Part shown: piece by piece, positions 40,885 through 50,386 of the stretch | Layout: every line of letters begins with the position of its first letter | Position numbering within the stretch: the stretch's first letter is position 1 | Source of the DNA: DATAEE01 sp036258175 | Lineage (GTDB): Bacteria; Acidobacteriota; Vicinamibacteria; Vicinamibacterales; 2-12-FULL-66-21 | DNA length: 53,480 nt | NCBI GenBank assembly: GCA_036258175.1 | Contig: DATAEE010000100.1 | Location: 1 to 53,480 of the forward strand | Direction: 5' to 3' | Program-made: the position numbers and the translations under genes | The notes under the pieces: model-generated | What the model saw: only the letters and a program-made list of their open reading frames with translations | The model's database searches: none | Told to the model about the DNA's origin: nothing

Positions 40885-41511
40885 CTAGCGTGCGACTCGT
40901 GCCGGCGCAGCGACAGCGTTCGCGGCTGCCTTCCGGGCAACCTGGGCGCCGTAATCGAACACGAAGTCCTTGAATTCCCGATGCAGGAAATCGGCGCCGA
41001 AATCGTACTGCTTCATTTCACGGAAGGCCTGCTTCGCGTCCCAGCCGTCGCGACTCATGCGGTAGGCCGCCGTCATGACCCCAGTGCGATGACGCCCGCC
41101 AACGCAATGGACGTACACCGGCGTGTGCGCGGCATCGTCCACGATGCCAAAAAACTCCGAGAGTTTGGCATCCGTCGGTGGCTCGTGCGTCGTCATCGGA
41201 ATCTGAACGTACCGCATGCCGACGCTCTCGACCATCGTCCGTTCCGCCGCGTCCGCATCGTCGCTCGTGAGGTTGATGACCGTCTTGACGCCGAGCGCGG
41301 CGAGATCTCCGTAGTCGTGGTCCTTCGGCTGCGCGCCGCGGTAGTACTTTGGGTTGATCCGCCCGAAGTTGCGGATGCGGATTTTCGAGAGGTCAAAAGC
41401 CGCCTCCGCCTCGGATGACCCGCCGGCTTGAATGGTCTGTGCGGGAACCGGGGCGACGAGCGAGAGAGCGATGAGCGTTGCAGCGAGAGCAGATTCCCTA
41501 ATCAGGCGCAC
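40885..41511 (-). CDS. Secreted dual-specificity/tyrosine protein phosphatase-like protein
   Basis: 208 residues with a signal peptide (SALAATLIALSLVAPVPAQ). The P-loop reads HCVGGRHRTG with C136 and R142, the CX5R signature of protein tyrosine phosphatases. The preceding strand PVYVHC and the region IRNFGRINPKYYRGAQPKDH (typical of DSP-like family members, cf. the FG..-YYRGAQP start) agree. A general-acid Asp could come from SDDADAAE or the loop near 105-115, which was not determined. Being exported, it may act on phospho-inositols or cell-surface phosphates rather than cytoplasmic proteins. Confidence 0.9.
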   Translation of the reverse strand: MRLIRESALAATLIALSLVAPVPAQTIQAGGSSEAEAAFDLSKIRIRNFGRINPKYYRGAQPKDHDYGDLAALGVKTVINLTSDDADAAERTMVESVGMRYVQIPMTTHEPPTDAKLSEFFGIVDDAAHTPVYVHCVGGRHRTGVMTAAYRMSRDGWDAKQAFREMKQYDFGADFLHREFKDFVFDYGAQVARKAAANAVAAPARVAR

Positions 41512-41675
41512 GTGACACTTCCAGGTAGAGCTGTCCTATCAGGCGCGGTGGGCACTAATTAAGACGCCCGCGGCGGCGAAACGGTTGTGAAACGGCCGCT
41601 CCGACTGACAGAACTGTCCCTTGACGTCCTCCGCCTCCAGTCCCCACAATTGTGATCTCCCCTTCGACCGAACCA

Positions 41676-42176
41676 ATGATCTTCTTCCCGACTCTCGTAC
41701 TCGTGGGGCTGTCGGCGTGGTTTCTCCACAAGATCGGCGGAGGCGATTTTCTGCCGCAGTTCGCGAAGCTGGTCGACCGTCCGCAGATCGTCGAGGGCTT
41801 TACCGGCTACCTGAGCGGACGCTCTGCGCTGACGGGCGAATTTCGCGCCCGGAAAACGGAGGTCTTCCTGAAGCGCAAGCGGACGCGGCACAGCGTCGGC
41901 TATCTCGTCGTGTCGATGGTGACAAACGCGCCTGCGACCGTCGACTCGCACGAAATGTCGGCGTACTGCAGGCAGGATCGTGATGCCGAGCTCGCGCTGT
42001 TCGCCCTCGAGGCCAAACACGAGGTCCAGCTCACGCATGATCCGTTCTGCTTGAAGGCGCGCTGGGCACCCGCGGGCTTCTTCATCTTCCCGGGCCGCTT
42101 CGACGCCGAGAAGTGGGGTAACGTCCTCGCCAGTATGCACGCGCTCGCCGGGTCGCTCGAACGCCGCGCAGCGTAG
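41676..42176 (+). CDS. Hypothetical protein with N-terminal membrane helix
   Basis: About 166 residues from ATG 41676; a GTG at 41652 adds eight. One helix (MIFFPTLVLVGLSAWFLHKI) anchors a soluble domain with GFTGYLSGRSALTGEFRARK, VFLKRKRTRHSVGYLVVSM and LEAKHEVQLTHDPFCLKARW. I do not recognise a family. The gene is followed after 58 bases by padR in the same direction, but co-transcription is not shown. Confidence 0.7.
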   Translation: MIFFPTLVLVGLSAWFLHKIGGGDFLPQFAKLVDRPQIVEGFTGYLSGRSALTGEFRARKTEVFLKRKRTRHSVGYLVVSMVTNAPATVDSHEMSAYCRQDRDAELALFALEAKHEVQLTHDPFCLKARWAPAGFFIFPGRFDAEKWGNVLASMHALAGSLERRAA

Positions 42177-42234
42177 GCGCTGCAACCTTCCACGTCCCGG
42201 TCGCGTCAAAGCCTCCAGCGCAATATCACCCACA

Positions 42235-42576
42235 ATGTGGTTTAGACGCGGAACCCCGGCGCTCGGCGACTTCGAACAGCTCATCCTTTTGGGTGTGTTG
42301 CGGCTCGGAGACGACGCCTACGGCGCCGCGATACGTCAGGAAATTCATTCGCGGTCCGGCCGCGACGTCTCGATCAACGCCGTCTACACGACGCTCGACC
42401 GGCTCGAACGCAAAGGGCTGCTCCGGTCCTGGGCAGGCGAACCGACTCTCCAGCGCGGGGGGCGCCGCCGCAAGTTTTACGCGCTGCGGCCCGCGGGCAT
42501 CGCGGCGCTCCGGCAGGCGTATCACACGTTCGTCGCGATGGCCGACGGGCTTCAAAGCCGCTTGGAGACCAAGTGA
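42235..42576 (+). CDS. PadR family transcriptional regulator
   Basis: 113 residues, the short form of the family. The winged helix is clear: EQLILLGVLRLGDDAYGAAI, RQEIHSRSG, then SINAVYTTLDRLERKGLLRS and the RRRKFYALRPAGIAALRQAY wing. In Acidobacteriota such PadR genes directly precede ADOP permeases and probably repress them in response to a small molecule. Here the stop overlaps the GTG of the permease by 4 bases (GTGA), so the two are coupled. Confidence 0.95.
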   Translation: MWFRRGTPALGDFEQLILLGVLRLGDDAYGAAIRQEIHSRSGRDVSINAVYTTLDRLERKGLLRSWAGEPTLQRGGRRRKFYALRPAGIAALRQAYHTFVAMADGLQSRLETK

Positions 42577-45212
42577 ACCCGCCGCGTCTGGCCCTTTGGC
42601 TTCTGACTCGCCGGGTCCCGCCTGAATGGCGCGACTTCGTCCTCGGTGACCTGCAGGAAGAATTCGAGAAGCGCTCGGCCGCGTCGATGCCCGCCGCGCG
42701 ACGCTGGTTTTGGTGGCAGGCGATCCGGTGCCTGGCGGCTCCACCGCCGTCGCGGCAACAGGTAGTCATAACATCGAGCCCAGCAGGAGATCCCATCGTG
42801 CGTACACTCGGCGCCGACTTTCGATATGCCCTGCGTATCCTCTGGCACGCGCCGTCGTTTGCGCTCGCCGCCATCACGGTGCTCGCGCTGGGCATCGGCG
42901 CGAACACCGCCATCTTCAGCATCGTCAATACCGTGCTGTTGCGCGCGCTTCCCTTCGAGGAACCGGACCGCCTGGTCCGGCTCTATCACATCCCGCCGCA
43001 GAACGCGTTTCCGGGGATAGCGCGGTTTTCGGTGTCGCCGGCGAACTTCTATGACTGGAAACGGGACGCGCGCCGGTTCGAAGGAATGGCGATCTACAGA
43101 TTCCGCGAGTTCACACTGACCGGAAGCGGCGACGCGGCGGCCGTCGTCGCCGGCGCAGTCGGGTCCGACTTCTTCGAGATTGTGCGCACCCGCCCGGCGC
43201 TCGGCCGCGTGTTTCTTCCCGAGGAGGATTTCCCCGGCCGATCCCGCGTCGTGATCCTCAGCGACAGATTCTGGAAAAGTCACTTCGGCGGCGCGCGGGA
43301 CGTCATCGGTCGCCGACTGACGCTCGACGGCGAGGCCTACACCATCGTGGGCGTGATGCCTGCCCGGTTCTCGGCCAGGGCGTGGGGGATCACCGGCCGG
43401 GACCTCTGGGTTCCGCTCGCGTACACGGATGAAGAGCGCGCCGTGCGCGAAAACCACAACGCCAATGTGATCGCCCGCCTCAAGCCAGGGGTCGACGTCG
43501 CGCAGGCGCAATCCGAGATGGACGTCATCTCGACCCGGCTCGAGCGGGAGTACCCAAAGGAGAATGCCGGCTGGGGCGCGACCGTCATTCCGCTCCAGGA
43601 AGTGATCGTCGGCGACATCCGGATGTCACTCGTGATCCTGCTCGGCGCGGTCGCGCTCGTGTTGCTGATTGCCTGCGCGAACGTCGGCAATCTTCTGTTC
43701 GCGCGTGCGCTCGCGCGGCGCAAGGAGCTCGCGATTCGAGCGGCGCTCGGCGCGGGACGCGCGCGCGTTTTCCAGCAGCTGCTCGTCGAGGCGCTGGTGC
43801 TCGCCGTCCTCGGCGGGGCCGCTGGTCTGCTGCTCGCCAACCTCAGCCTGGATGCCGCCGCCGCACTGCTCGCGGCGCAGGTCCCCAGGGCAGACGAAAT
43901 CACGATCGACTGGCGCGTGCTGCTGTTCGTCATCGGCGCCTCGGTTCTGACCGGGATCGTGGCGGGCGCGCTGCCGGCGCTCCGCGCCGGGACGACGGAC
44001 CTCAACGATGCGTTGAAGGAGGGAGGACGCCAGGACGGCGCGATCGGCGTCAGGACTCGGCGCGTGCTCGTCGTGTGCGAAGTCGCGCTCTCGCTGGTGC
44101 TGTTGATGGGATCGGGCGTGATGCTGCGCAGCCTGATGGCGCTGCGTCAGACCGACGCCGGTTTCGATCCCAGGAACGTGCTGGCGATGTCCGTCTCGCT
44201 GCCGCAGACGCGCTACCGGACGCCGGCGCAGATCACCGCGTTTTTCGACACGGCGCTCGAGCGGATCCGCGCCCTGCCCGGCGTGCAGGCGGCTGGCACG
44301 GTCGACGATCTGCCGCTTCAGGGCGGCTCGGTCCAGCCGATCGTGCTGGAGGGACACGCGGAGCTCCTGCCGCGCGATCAACCGACGGTCGAAGTCCGGA
44401 AAATCACGCCCGGCTATCTGCGCGCCATGACGATCCCGATCCTGCAGGGGCGAGACGTCGCCGACGGGGACCTGGAGGTCATGCTCGTCAGCCGCTCTGC
44501 GGCGAAGCTCCTCTGGGGTGATGACAACCCAATCGGCCGGCGCGTCACACTGCCTCTGCAGTCGCGCACAGTCACCAAGCAGGTCATCGGCGTCGTCGGC
44601 GACGTGAAGCAGGGGGCGCTCTCCGAAGCGGCGGCGCCAACGGTGTACGAGTACACACGGGAACGCAGCGTGAACAATCTGGCGATCGTTCTGCGCACAG
44701 CCGTGCCGCCGCTGACGCTCGCTCAGCCCGCCTCGGCCGTCCTGCGCGCGATCGATCCGCAGCAGCCGATCCGCGAGATCAGGACGATGACCGATGTCGT
44801 CGACGAGACGCTCACGTCGCAGCGGTTCAGCGTGCTGCTGCTCGGGATCTTCGCCGTCGTCGCCCTGCTGCTTGCCTCGGTCGGCATTTACAGCGTGCTG
44901 TCCTACATCGTGCGCGGCCGCAGCCGCGAGATCGGCATCAGGGCGGCGCTGGGAGCCCAGACCGGGGACGTGCTCCGGCTCGTCGTGCGCGAGGGCATGA
45001 CCCCCGCGATCATCGGCATTGCCGTCGGCGCCGTCGCGGCGCTTGGATCGGCGCGCGCGCTGGAACGGCTGGTGTTCGGCGTGAGCGCCACAGATCCGCT
45101 GACGCTCGTCGTCGTTTCTGCAGCGCTGGCGCTGGTCGCGCTGATGGCCTGTCTAGTACCGGCCTACCGCGCGTCGCGGCTGGATCCGCTGACGGTGCTG
45201 CGAATGAACTAA
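42573..45212 (+). CDS. ADOP-type ABC transporter permease with N-terminal prefix domain
   Basis: 879 residues from GTG 42573. Residues about 1-60 are the permease prefix domain (LALWLLTRRVPPEWRDFVLG, DLQEEFEKRS). A MacB core then starts with the helix LAAITVLALGIGANTAIFSI. Periplasmic part one (about 110-340) is followed by an FtsX helix set with LIACANVGNLLFARALARRK. A second periplasmic part and second FtsX set with FSVLLLGIFAVVALLLASVG complete the duplicated layout, ending SRLDPLTVLRMN. It is a full-length, intact ADOP. It is regulated presumably by the coupled PadR; its transport role is unknown. Confidence 0.96.
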   Translation: MNPPRLALWLLTRRVPPEWRDFVLGDLQEEFEKRSAASMPAARRWFWWQAIRCLAAPPPSRQQVVITSSPAGDPIVRTLGADFRYALRILWHAPSFALAAITVLALGIGANTAIFSIVNTVLLRALPFEEPDRLVRLYHIPPQNAFPGIARFSVSPANFYDWKRDARRFEGMAIYRFREFTLTGSGDAAAVVAGAVGSDFFEIVRTRPALGRVFLPEEDFPGRSRVVILSDRFWKSHFGGARDVIGRRLTLDGEAYTIVGVMPARFSARAWGITGRDLWVPLAYTDEERAVRENHNANVIARLKPGVDVAQAQSEMDVISTRLEREYPKENAGWGATVIPLQEVIVGDIRMSLVILLGAVALVLLIACANVGNLLFARALARRKELAIRAALGAGRARVFQQLLVEALVLAVLGGAAGLLLANLSLDAAAALLAAQVPRADEITIDWRVLLFVIGASVLTGIVAGALPALRAGTTDLNDALKEGGRQDGAIGVRTRRVLVVCEVALSLVLLMGSGVMLRSLMALRQTDAGFDPRNVLAMSVSLPQTRYRTPAQITAFFDTALERIRALPGVQAAGTVDDLPLQGGSVQPIVLEGHAELLPRDQPTVEVRKITPGYLRAMTIPILQGRDVADGDLEVMLVSRSAAKLLWGDDNPIGRRVTLPLQSRTVTKQVIGVVGDVKQGALSEAAAPTVYEYTRERSVNNLAIVLRTAVPPLTLAQPASAVLRAIDPQQPIREIRTMTDVVDETLTSQRFSVLLLGIFAVVALLLASVGIYSVLSYIVRGRSREIGIRAALGAQTGDVLRLVVREGMTPAIIGIAVGAVAALGSARALERLVFGVSATDPLTLVVVSAALALVALMACLVPAYRASRLDPLTVLRMN

Positions 45213-45239
45213 GCACCGTGAGCACCTTGAGCACCTAGA
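45213..45239. repeat. Nine-base AGCACCNTG repeat between convergent genes
   Basis: Exactly three nine-base units, AGCACCGTG, AGCACCTTG, AGCACCTAG, start in the bases after the permease stop and fill the gap to the convergent propeller gene. It is another short themed repeat with the nine-base unit. Confidence 0.6.
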
Positions 45240-48200
45240 TCAGGGCTTTCGCGGCGCCGCGACCGGCTTCAACTCCGGCCGGTCCAGTCCTGCGGGCGCC
45301 AGCTTCTTCTCCAGCTCCGGCAGATCGCGCGACACGAACGTGTTCAGCCGCTCGACGTTCGCCGTCACCTGGGGCGTGAGGTGATCGAGCGCACGAACCT
45401 GCGCCTCGGTTGGCGCGGTGCTCGACGCCTGGAGCTGACCGGCGAGATCGAAAATCAGGAACCGCGGTCCGCCCCAGCCAGGTTTGAACTTCTCGCGCAG
45501 TTCCACGACCGTTTTTTTCACCTCGGCGACAGCCGTAGCCGCGTCTTTCTGATCGCTGTCTTTGACGCGCTTCTCAAGGTCGTCGAACCGCTTCCCTGCT
45601 TCTTGCAGCAGCGCCGCGCCCTCGACGAACGCGCGCTGCAGCTCCGCCGTCGCCTTCGCCGCGTTGTACCTGGCCCGCAGTGCCTCAGTCGTCGTCTTCA
45701 CGCGCGGATCGGCTTTGACCTCCACGCGCTCGGTAAGTTCCTTCCCTCGCGTGCGCATCTTCACCGTATAGACGCCGGGCATCACGAGCGGTCCTTTGGG
45801 CGGTCCGAACCAGCCCTCGTCGTTTTCCCCGACCTTGATGCCGAGCGGATGACGGAGATCCCACGCGACCCGGTTCATGCCTTTTCGATCCGGCCCTTCC
45901 AGTTCGCGGACGACGGATCCGTCGGGCGCAGCAATCGTGATCTTGACGGTCGGTGGCGGTGGAGGCGGCGGCGGCTCGGCCGAGCCCGATCCGCTGTTGC
46001 CGTTCGTCGTAGGCTTCGGCGCGGGAGGCGGTGGCGGAGGATCCTCGCGGAGGTAATACGTGATCAGTGCCCCGTACGCCGGGTTCGGCCCGCTGAACTC
46101 TGACGCGCCGGGCGTCGGCAGCATCCGCATTTCGTACTGCTGGACTGCAGGCCGCGGCGGGAACAGATGCACATTCGACGTGAGGATGTCCTGCGATGCG
46201 CGCTCGAGCGGCGTGATGTCGTCCAGGATGATGATGCTCCGGCCGTGCGTCCCCAGGACCACATCGTTGTCCCGCTCGCTGATCACGATGTCATCGATTG
46301 GCACACGCGGGAGGTTGCCGGCGGCGAGCGTCCAGTGACGGCCGCCATCGAGCGTGAAATACAAGCCGAACTCGGTCCCGGTAAGCAGCAGGTCCGGCCG
46401 CCGCGGATGCTCTTCGATCGTGTTGATGACGACGCCGTCCGGCAGGTCGCCTGTGATTGACGACCACGAGTCGCCGCCGTTCGTCGTCCGGAAGATGTAC
46501 GGCTTGAAGTCGTCGTCCTGGTGGCCGTCAAACGTGACGTACGCCGTACCGGCGCCGTGGCGTGACGCGAGGACGCGGCTGACCCAGCGGGCACCAGGCA
46601 GCCGGAATTTCGACGTCAGGTTCTGCCATGACTTGCCGGCGTCCGGCGACATCTGGACATTCCCATCGTCCGTGCCGACGTAGAGCACCCCTGCTTTCAC
46701 CGGCGACTCGGAGATCGTCGTGATGGTTCCGAAGTCGCTGACGCCGTCGTCTCTCGACGGCGTGTCCTCGTTGCGCTCGCCGCCGCGCGCGAAGAACCCG
46801 GGCAGCTTCTTCCACTCCTGGTTGCGGGACAGGTCCGGGCTGATGGCCTCCCACTTGTGGCCGCGGTTGGCGGTCCGGAACAACTTGTTGCCGCCATAAA
46901 AGACGACGTCTGGATTGTGCGGAGATAGGAGCATCGGCGTGCTCCAGTTGAAGCGGTACGTCTCCTTCGGGTCCAGCGGGACGGGCCGGATCCCCTTTTC
47001 CTCGCGCGTGTCGAAGTCGACGAGGTAGGTCCGGCCGCTCTGCGAATTCGCGTAGACGACGCGGTGATCCCGGGGATCGGGCTGCGTGTAGAAGCCGTCG
47101 CCGTAGGCAATGTTCACGACGTCGGCGTTCGTGATCCCGAGCGTGCTCGGCGTGCGGCTCGGGACCGCCCACGTGCCGTTGTCCTGCGTCCCGCCGTAGA
47201 CCCAGTACGGATCGCGCGAGTCGATGCTGATGTCGTAGTACTGGCCGATTGGCAGGTTGTCGACGAAGTGCCAGGTCTTGCTGCCGTCCTGCGAGACGAA
47301 GAGTCCGCCGTCGTTGGCCAGCATCAGGTGATCCGGATCCGACGGGTTGATCCACAACCCATGGTGATCGACGTGAATGCGATCGCCGGTGCCCTTGGTC
47401 GTAAACGTCTTCCCGGCGTCGATCGAGAGGAACAGCGGCGAGGCGAGCATCCAGACCTTGTTCGGATTCTGCGGATCGATCCGGATCTGGCTGTAATAGC
47501 TCGGCCGCTGGTTCGTCGAGCTCTGTTTCGTCCAGGTCGCGCCGCGATCCTCGGATCGGAAGACGCCGCCCTCCTTGTGCTCGATGACGGCGTACACAAT
47601 GTTGGGATTGCTGCGTGAGATCTCGACGCCGATGCGCCCCACGACGCCCTTCGGCAAGCCTAATTCGAGCTTCTGCCACGTGTCGCCGCCGTCGAGCGAT
47701 CGATAGAGGCCGCCGCCCGTTCCGCCGCCGATGAAGCCCCAGCCACGCCGGCGTCGCTGATACGCGGCGGCGAAAAGCGTCCGTCCATCGCGGTCGAGCG
47801 CGACGTCGACGACGCCGGTGTCCGCGTCGATCTTGAGAACCTGCTGCCAGGTGCGGCCGGCGTCCCGGGTGCGATAGAGACCGCGCTCATCGTTCGGTCC
47901 CCACAGGTGTCCGAGCGCGGCGACGAACACGATCGACGGATCGCGGGGATGAATCACGACACGGCCGACATGATGCGTGTCGCGGAGGCCTACATGCGTC
48001 CACGTCTCGCCGCCGTCGAGCGATCGATACACGCCATCGCCCCACGACGAGCTCTGACGGTTGTTCGGCTCACCAGTCCCCGCCCAGACGATGTTCGGGT
48101 CCGACGGCGCGAGCGCGATATCTCCAATCGAGAGCGATCCGCCATCACGATCGAAGACCGGCTTCCACGTCGTGCCGCCGTTGACGGTCTTGAAAATCCC

Positions 48201-48401
48201 ACCCGATGCCGCGGCAATGAAGATGATCTTCGGGTTCGACGCCACGGCCTCAACGTCGTCAATCCGCCCGCCGAATGCCGCGGGGCCGATATGGCGCCAT
48301 TCGAGACCATCGAGCGGCGAAACGGGACGATCGTTCCGGGCCGCGAGCGAGCCGGCGGCGATCAGGAGCGCGACAGCGAGCGTCGGGATTAGAGGTGGCA
48401 T
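45240..48401 (-). CDS. Secreted VPS10/sortilin-like BNR-repeat propeller protein
   Basis: About 1053 residues from ATG 48401, which has GAGGA before it and gives a signal peptide (PLIPTLAVALLIAAGSLA). The first two-thirds is a large propeller with many BNR/Asp-box repeats: GIFKTVNGGTTWKPV, GVYRSLDGGETWTHVG, GLYRTRDAGRTWQQV, GGVFRSEDRGATWTK, KLFRTANRGHKWEAI. Then comes a Pro-rich linker (about 770-810), a beta-sandwich with VRELEGPDRKGMNRVAWDL, and a helical coiled-coil end (from about 900). The family is large in Acidobacteriota and sometimes labelled glycosyl hydrolase, but no catalytic residues are evident. It probably binds polymers outside the cell. It lies downstream of the sulfatase-fold gene in the same direction. 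Confidence 0.92.
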   Translation of the reverse strand: MPPLIPTLAVALLIAAGSLAARNDRPVSPLDGLEWRHIGPAAFGGRIDDVEAVASNPKIIFIAAASGGIFKTVNGGTTWKPVFDRDGGSLSIGDIALAPSDPNIVWAGTGEPNNRQSSSWGDGVYRSLDGGETWTHVGLRDTHHVGRVVIHPRDPSIVFVAALGHLWGPNDERGLYRTRDAGRTWQQVLKIDADTGVVDVALDRDGRTLFAAAYQRRRRGWGFIGGGTGGGLYRSLDGGDTWQKLELGLPKGVVGRIGVEISRSNPNIVYAVIEHKEGGVFRSEDRGATWTKQSSTNQRPSYYSQIRIDPQNPNKVWMLASPLFLSIDAGKTFTTKGTGDRIHVDHHGLWINPSDPDHLMLANDGGLFVSQDGSKTWHFVDNLPIGQYYDISIDSRDPYWVYGGTQDNGTWAVPSRTPSTLGITNADVVNIAYGDGFYTQPDPRDHRVVYANSQSGRTYLVDFDTREEKGIRPVPLDPKETYRFNWSTPMLLSPHNPDVVFYGGNKLFRTANRGHKWEAISPDLSRNQEWKKLPGFFARGGERNEDTPSRDDGVSDFGTITTISESPVKAGVLYVGTDDGNVQMSPDAGKSWQNLTSKFRLPGARWVSRVLASRHGAGTAYVTFDGHQDDDFKPYIFRTTNGGDSWSSITGDLPDGVVINTIEEHPRRPDLLLTGTEFGLYFTLDGGRHWTLAAGNLPRVPIDDIVISERDNDVVLGTHGRSIIILDDITPLERASQDILTSNVHLFPPRPAVQQYEMRMLPTPGASEFSGPNPAYGALITYYLREDPPPPPPAPKPTTNGNSGSGSAEPPPPPPPPTVKITIAAPDGSVVRELEGPDRKGMNRVAWDLRHPLGIKVGENDEGWFGPPKGPLVMPGVYTVKMRTRGKELTERVEVKADPRVKTTTEALRARYNAAKATAELQRAFVEGAALLQEAGKRFDDLEKRVKDSDQKDAATAVAEVKKTVVELREKFKPGWGGPRFLIFDLAGQLQASSTAPTEAQVRALDHLTPQVTANVERLNTFVSRDLPELEKKLAPAGLDRPELKPVAAPRKP

Positions 48402-48426
48402 GGCGTCCTCGTCATGTGGCACGGAG

Positions 48427-48446
48427 GGGCGGTTCGCGAACCGCCC
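48427..48446. repeat. Perfect 20-base palindrome GGGCGGTTCG/CGAACCGCCC
   Basis: It sits in the 53-base gap between the sulfatase-fold gene and the BNR-propeller gene, both on the minus strand. It has no loop and is flanked by GAG and TTAC. It could be a REP-like element or operator; there is no T-run for a terminator. Confidence 0.65.
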
Positions 48447-48454
48447 TTACCCGT

Positions 48455-50386
48455 CTACCTGCAATATCTCTTGTCCAGCGTGCACGCCTGCGATCGGGCG
48501 GAGGCGGCACTGGTCTCGTCGCCGGCCAGGCGATATGCCATCGCCAGGTTCGCGAACGCCTGGCCGTTCTTCGGGTCGAGCGTCGTCGCCCGCTTCAGCG
48601 CGTCCACCGCCGGGCCGGCCTCGCGCCGGACGATGTGGATCGCGCCGAGCGTGTTCCAGGCGGCGAAGTAGTTGGCATCGAGCTGAACGGCGCGGCGCTC
48701 GAGCGTCTCGGCGCGCGCCAGGTCGCCCCGCGCGTACGCGACCGCCGCGAGATTGTGGATCGCGCGGACGTCGTTCGAATCCTCTTTCAAGACTACGTTC
48801 AGCTCGCGCTCGGCCGCCGCGTGGTTGCCGAGCCGCAGCCATGACAGCGCGAGCTTGAACCGCGCCGCAGTGTAGCGTGGATTGATCGCCAGCGTGCGCT
48901 CGAGGGCCGCGGCCGCTTCACGATAGCGCCCCTCCTGCCCGAGGATGGTCCCCGCGAGAAAATGCGTCTGCGCGACCGACAGATCCTGCTTTGCCGCGTC
49001 CGCCAGCGTCGCGAGCGCGCGTGCGCGATCGCCGCGCTCCGATTCCTCGATCGCCCGCATCACGAGCAGATACAGGCCGAGCCTGTCCTTCGGATCAGCG
49101 AGAGCGGCGTCTCCCCCGTCGGACGGCGGCGCGTAACCGATGTAGCCGAGCGAGAGGAACTTGTCCGAAAGCGCGGTATCGGCCGCAGGACCCCGCGCGG
49201 CCTTCCGACCACGCCGGTCGAGCGCGGCCAGCATCATCGTGCCTGCTGTGACTCGGCCCCGGCCAGACTCTGCCGCGACCTGGTTCGTGCGTTCCGCCGG
49301 ATCTTTTTCCAGGTCGTACAACTCCGGCCGCGGCGCGTCGATGTACTTGAACTGCGCCGTCCTCAGCGCGCGGAGGCCGCTCCAAGTGAACTGATGCTTG
49401 GGCAGCAGCGTCTCGGCATACGCCTCGAGGTGGGGATCGGTCTGACCGTCCACATGCGCGCTGACATCGACGCCGTCGAGCGCCGCCGTCACGCTCACGA
49501 CCGTCCCCAGGTCGGATATGTTGGCGCGATTCGCCCCCGCCGCCATCGTCGTCGGCATGATGTCGATGATGCGGACCTGGTGAGGGTAGCGCCGGGCCGC
49601 GACACCGGGTACGCGGAGGAGCCAGGGGATCCGCAGCGTCGAATCGTAGATGAAGAAGCCGTGCGTCGCCTCGCCGTGATCGCCGAGCGCTTCGCCGTGA
49701 TCTGACGTGACGCTGACGACGGTCCGATCCCAGGCGCCGCGCGCGCGAACCGCGTCGAGCAGCTGACCGGCGTACCGATCCGCTTCGCGCACGTCCGCGG
49801 CGTAGCTGCCGCTGGTGTACGGCGCGTGCGGCTCGAAGAGATGGACCCAGAGGAAAAACGGCTCGCGGGCGCGCGAGAGCCATGCCGAGGCCCGCGCGAC
49901 GGTGTCGGAGCCCGAGCGCTCCGGGCCGGTGACCTGATCGTCGTATTCGTCGAACCCGCGCGCCAGGCCATAACGCCTCGCCAGCACGATCGAGCTGACG
50001 AAGGCGCCGGTCGCGTAGCCGTTCTTCTTGAGGACGTCGGTGAACGTCGGCATGTCGGCGGCGAGCGCGAAGATGTGGTTGTCGCGGACGCCATGCATCG
50101 GCGGGAAGACGCCAGTGAAAAGGGACGCGTGCGCCGGGAGCGTCAGCGGCGCGACCGTCACCGCCTGCGTGAAGTCCGTCGACTCCGCGTGCAGTTTCTC
50201 GAGCGCAGGCGTGCCCGGGCCAATCGCGTCAGCGCGGAGAGTATCGATCGTTATCAGAACGATCGAGCGGGGTGGAGTCGCCGGCGGTTCTTGCACACAC
50301 GCCGGCGCCGACAGGACGAATCCAAGGGTTCCAAGGGTTCCTAGGGTTCCTAGGGTTCCTAAGGTTCTTGAGGTTCCAAGGTTCAT
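48455..50386 (-). CDS. Sulfatase-fold (alkaline phosphatase superfamily) protein with C-terminal TPRs
   Basis: About 643 residues from ATG 50386; a TTG at 50413 is the longer option. The N-terminus MNLGTSRTLGTLGTLGTLGT is made by a nine-base DNA repeat and forms a signal-peptide-like hydrophobic stretch ending SAPAC (AxA or weak lipobox). The hydrolase domain (about 45-400) has metal-site segments ITIDTLRADAIG and SDHGEALGDHGEATHG. The nucleophile position reads LTLPAHASLFTG with T82, where FGly sulfatases have Cys/Ser-x-Pro-x-Arg. A phosphotransferase or phosphatase-like activity is therefore as likely as sulfatase. TPR helices from about 440 to the end mediate binding. The BNR gene follows in the same direction. 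Confidence 0.88.
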   Translation of the reverse strand: MNLGTSRTLGTLGTLGTLGTLGFVLSAPACVQEPPATPPRSIVLITIDTLRADAIGPGTPALEKLHAESTDFTQAVTVAPLTLPAHASLFTGVFPPMHGVRDNHIFALAADMPTFTDVLKKNGYATGAFVSSIVLARRYGLARGFDEYDDQVTGPERSGSDTVARASAWLSRAREPFFLWVHLFEPHAPYTSGSYAADVREADRYAGQLLDAVRARGAWDRTVVSVTSDHGEALGDHGEATHGFFIYDSTLRIPWLLRVPGVAARRYPHQVRIIDIMPTTMAAGANRANISDLGTVVSVTAALDGVDVSAHVDGQTDPHLEAYAETLLPKHQFTWSGLRALRTAQFKYIDAPRPELYDLEKDPAERTNQVAAESGRGRVTAGTMMLAALDRRGRKAARGPAADTALSDKFLSLGYIGYAPPSDGGDAALADPKDRLGLYLLVMRAIEESERGDRARALATLADAAKQDLSVAQTHFLAGTILGQEGRYREAAAALERTLAINPRYTAARFKLALSWLRLGNHAAAERELNVVLKEDSNDVRAIHNLAAVAYARGDLARAETLERRAVQLDANYFAAWNTLGAIHIVRREAGPAVDALKRATTLDPKNGQAFANLAMAYRLAGDETSAASARSQACTLDKRYCR

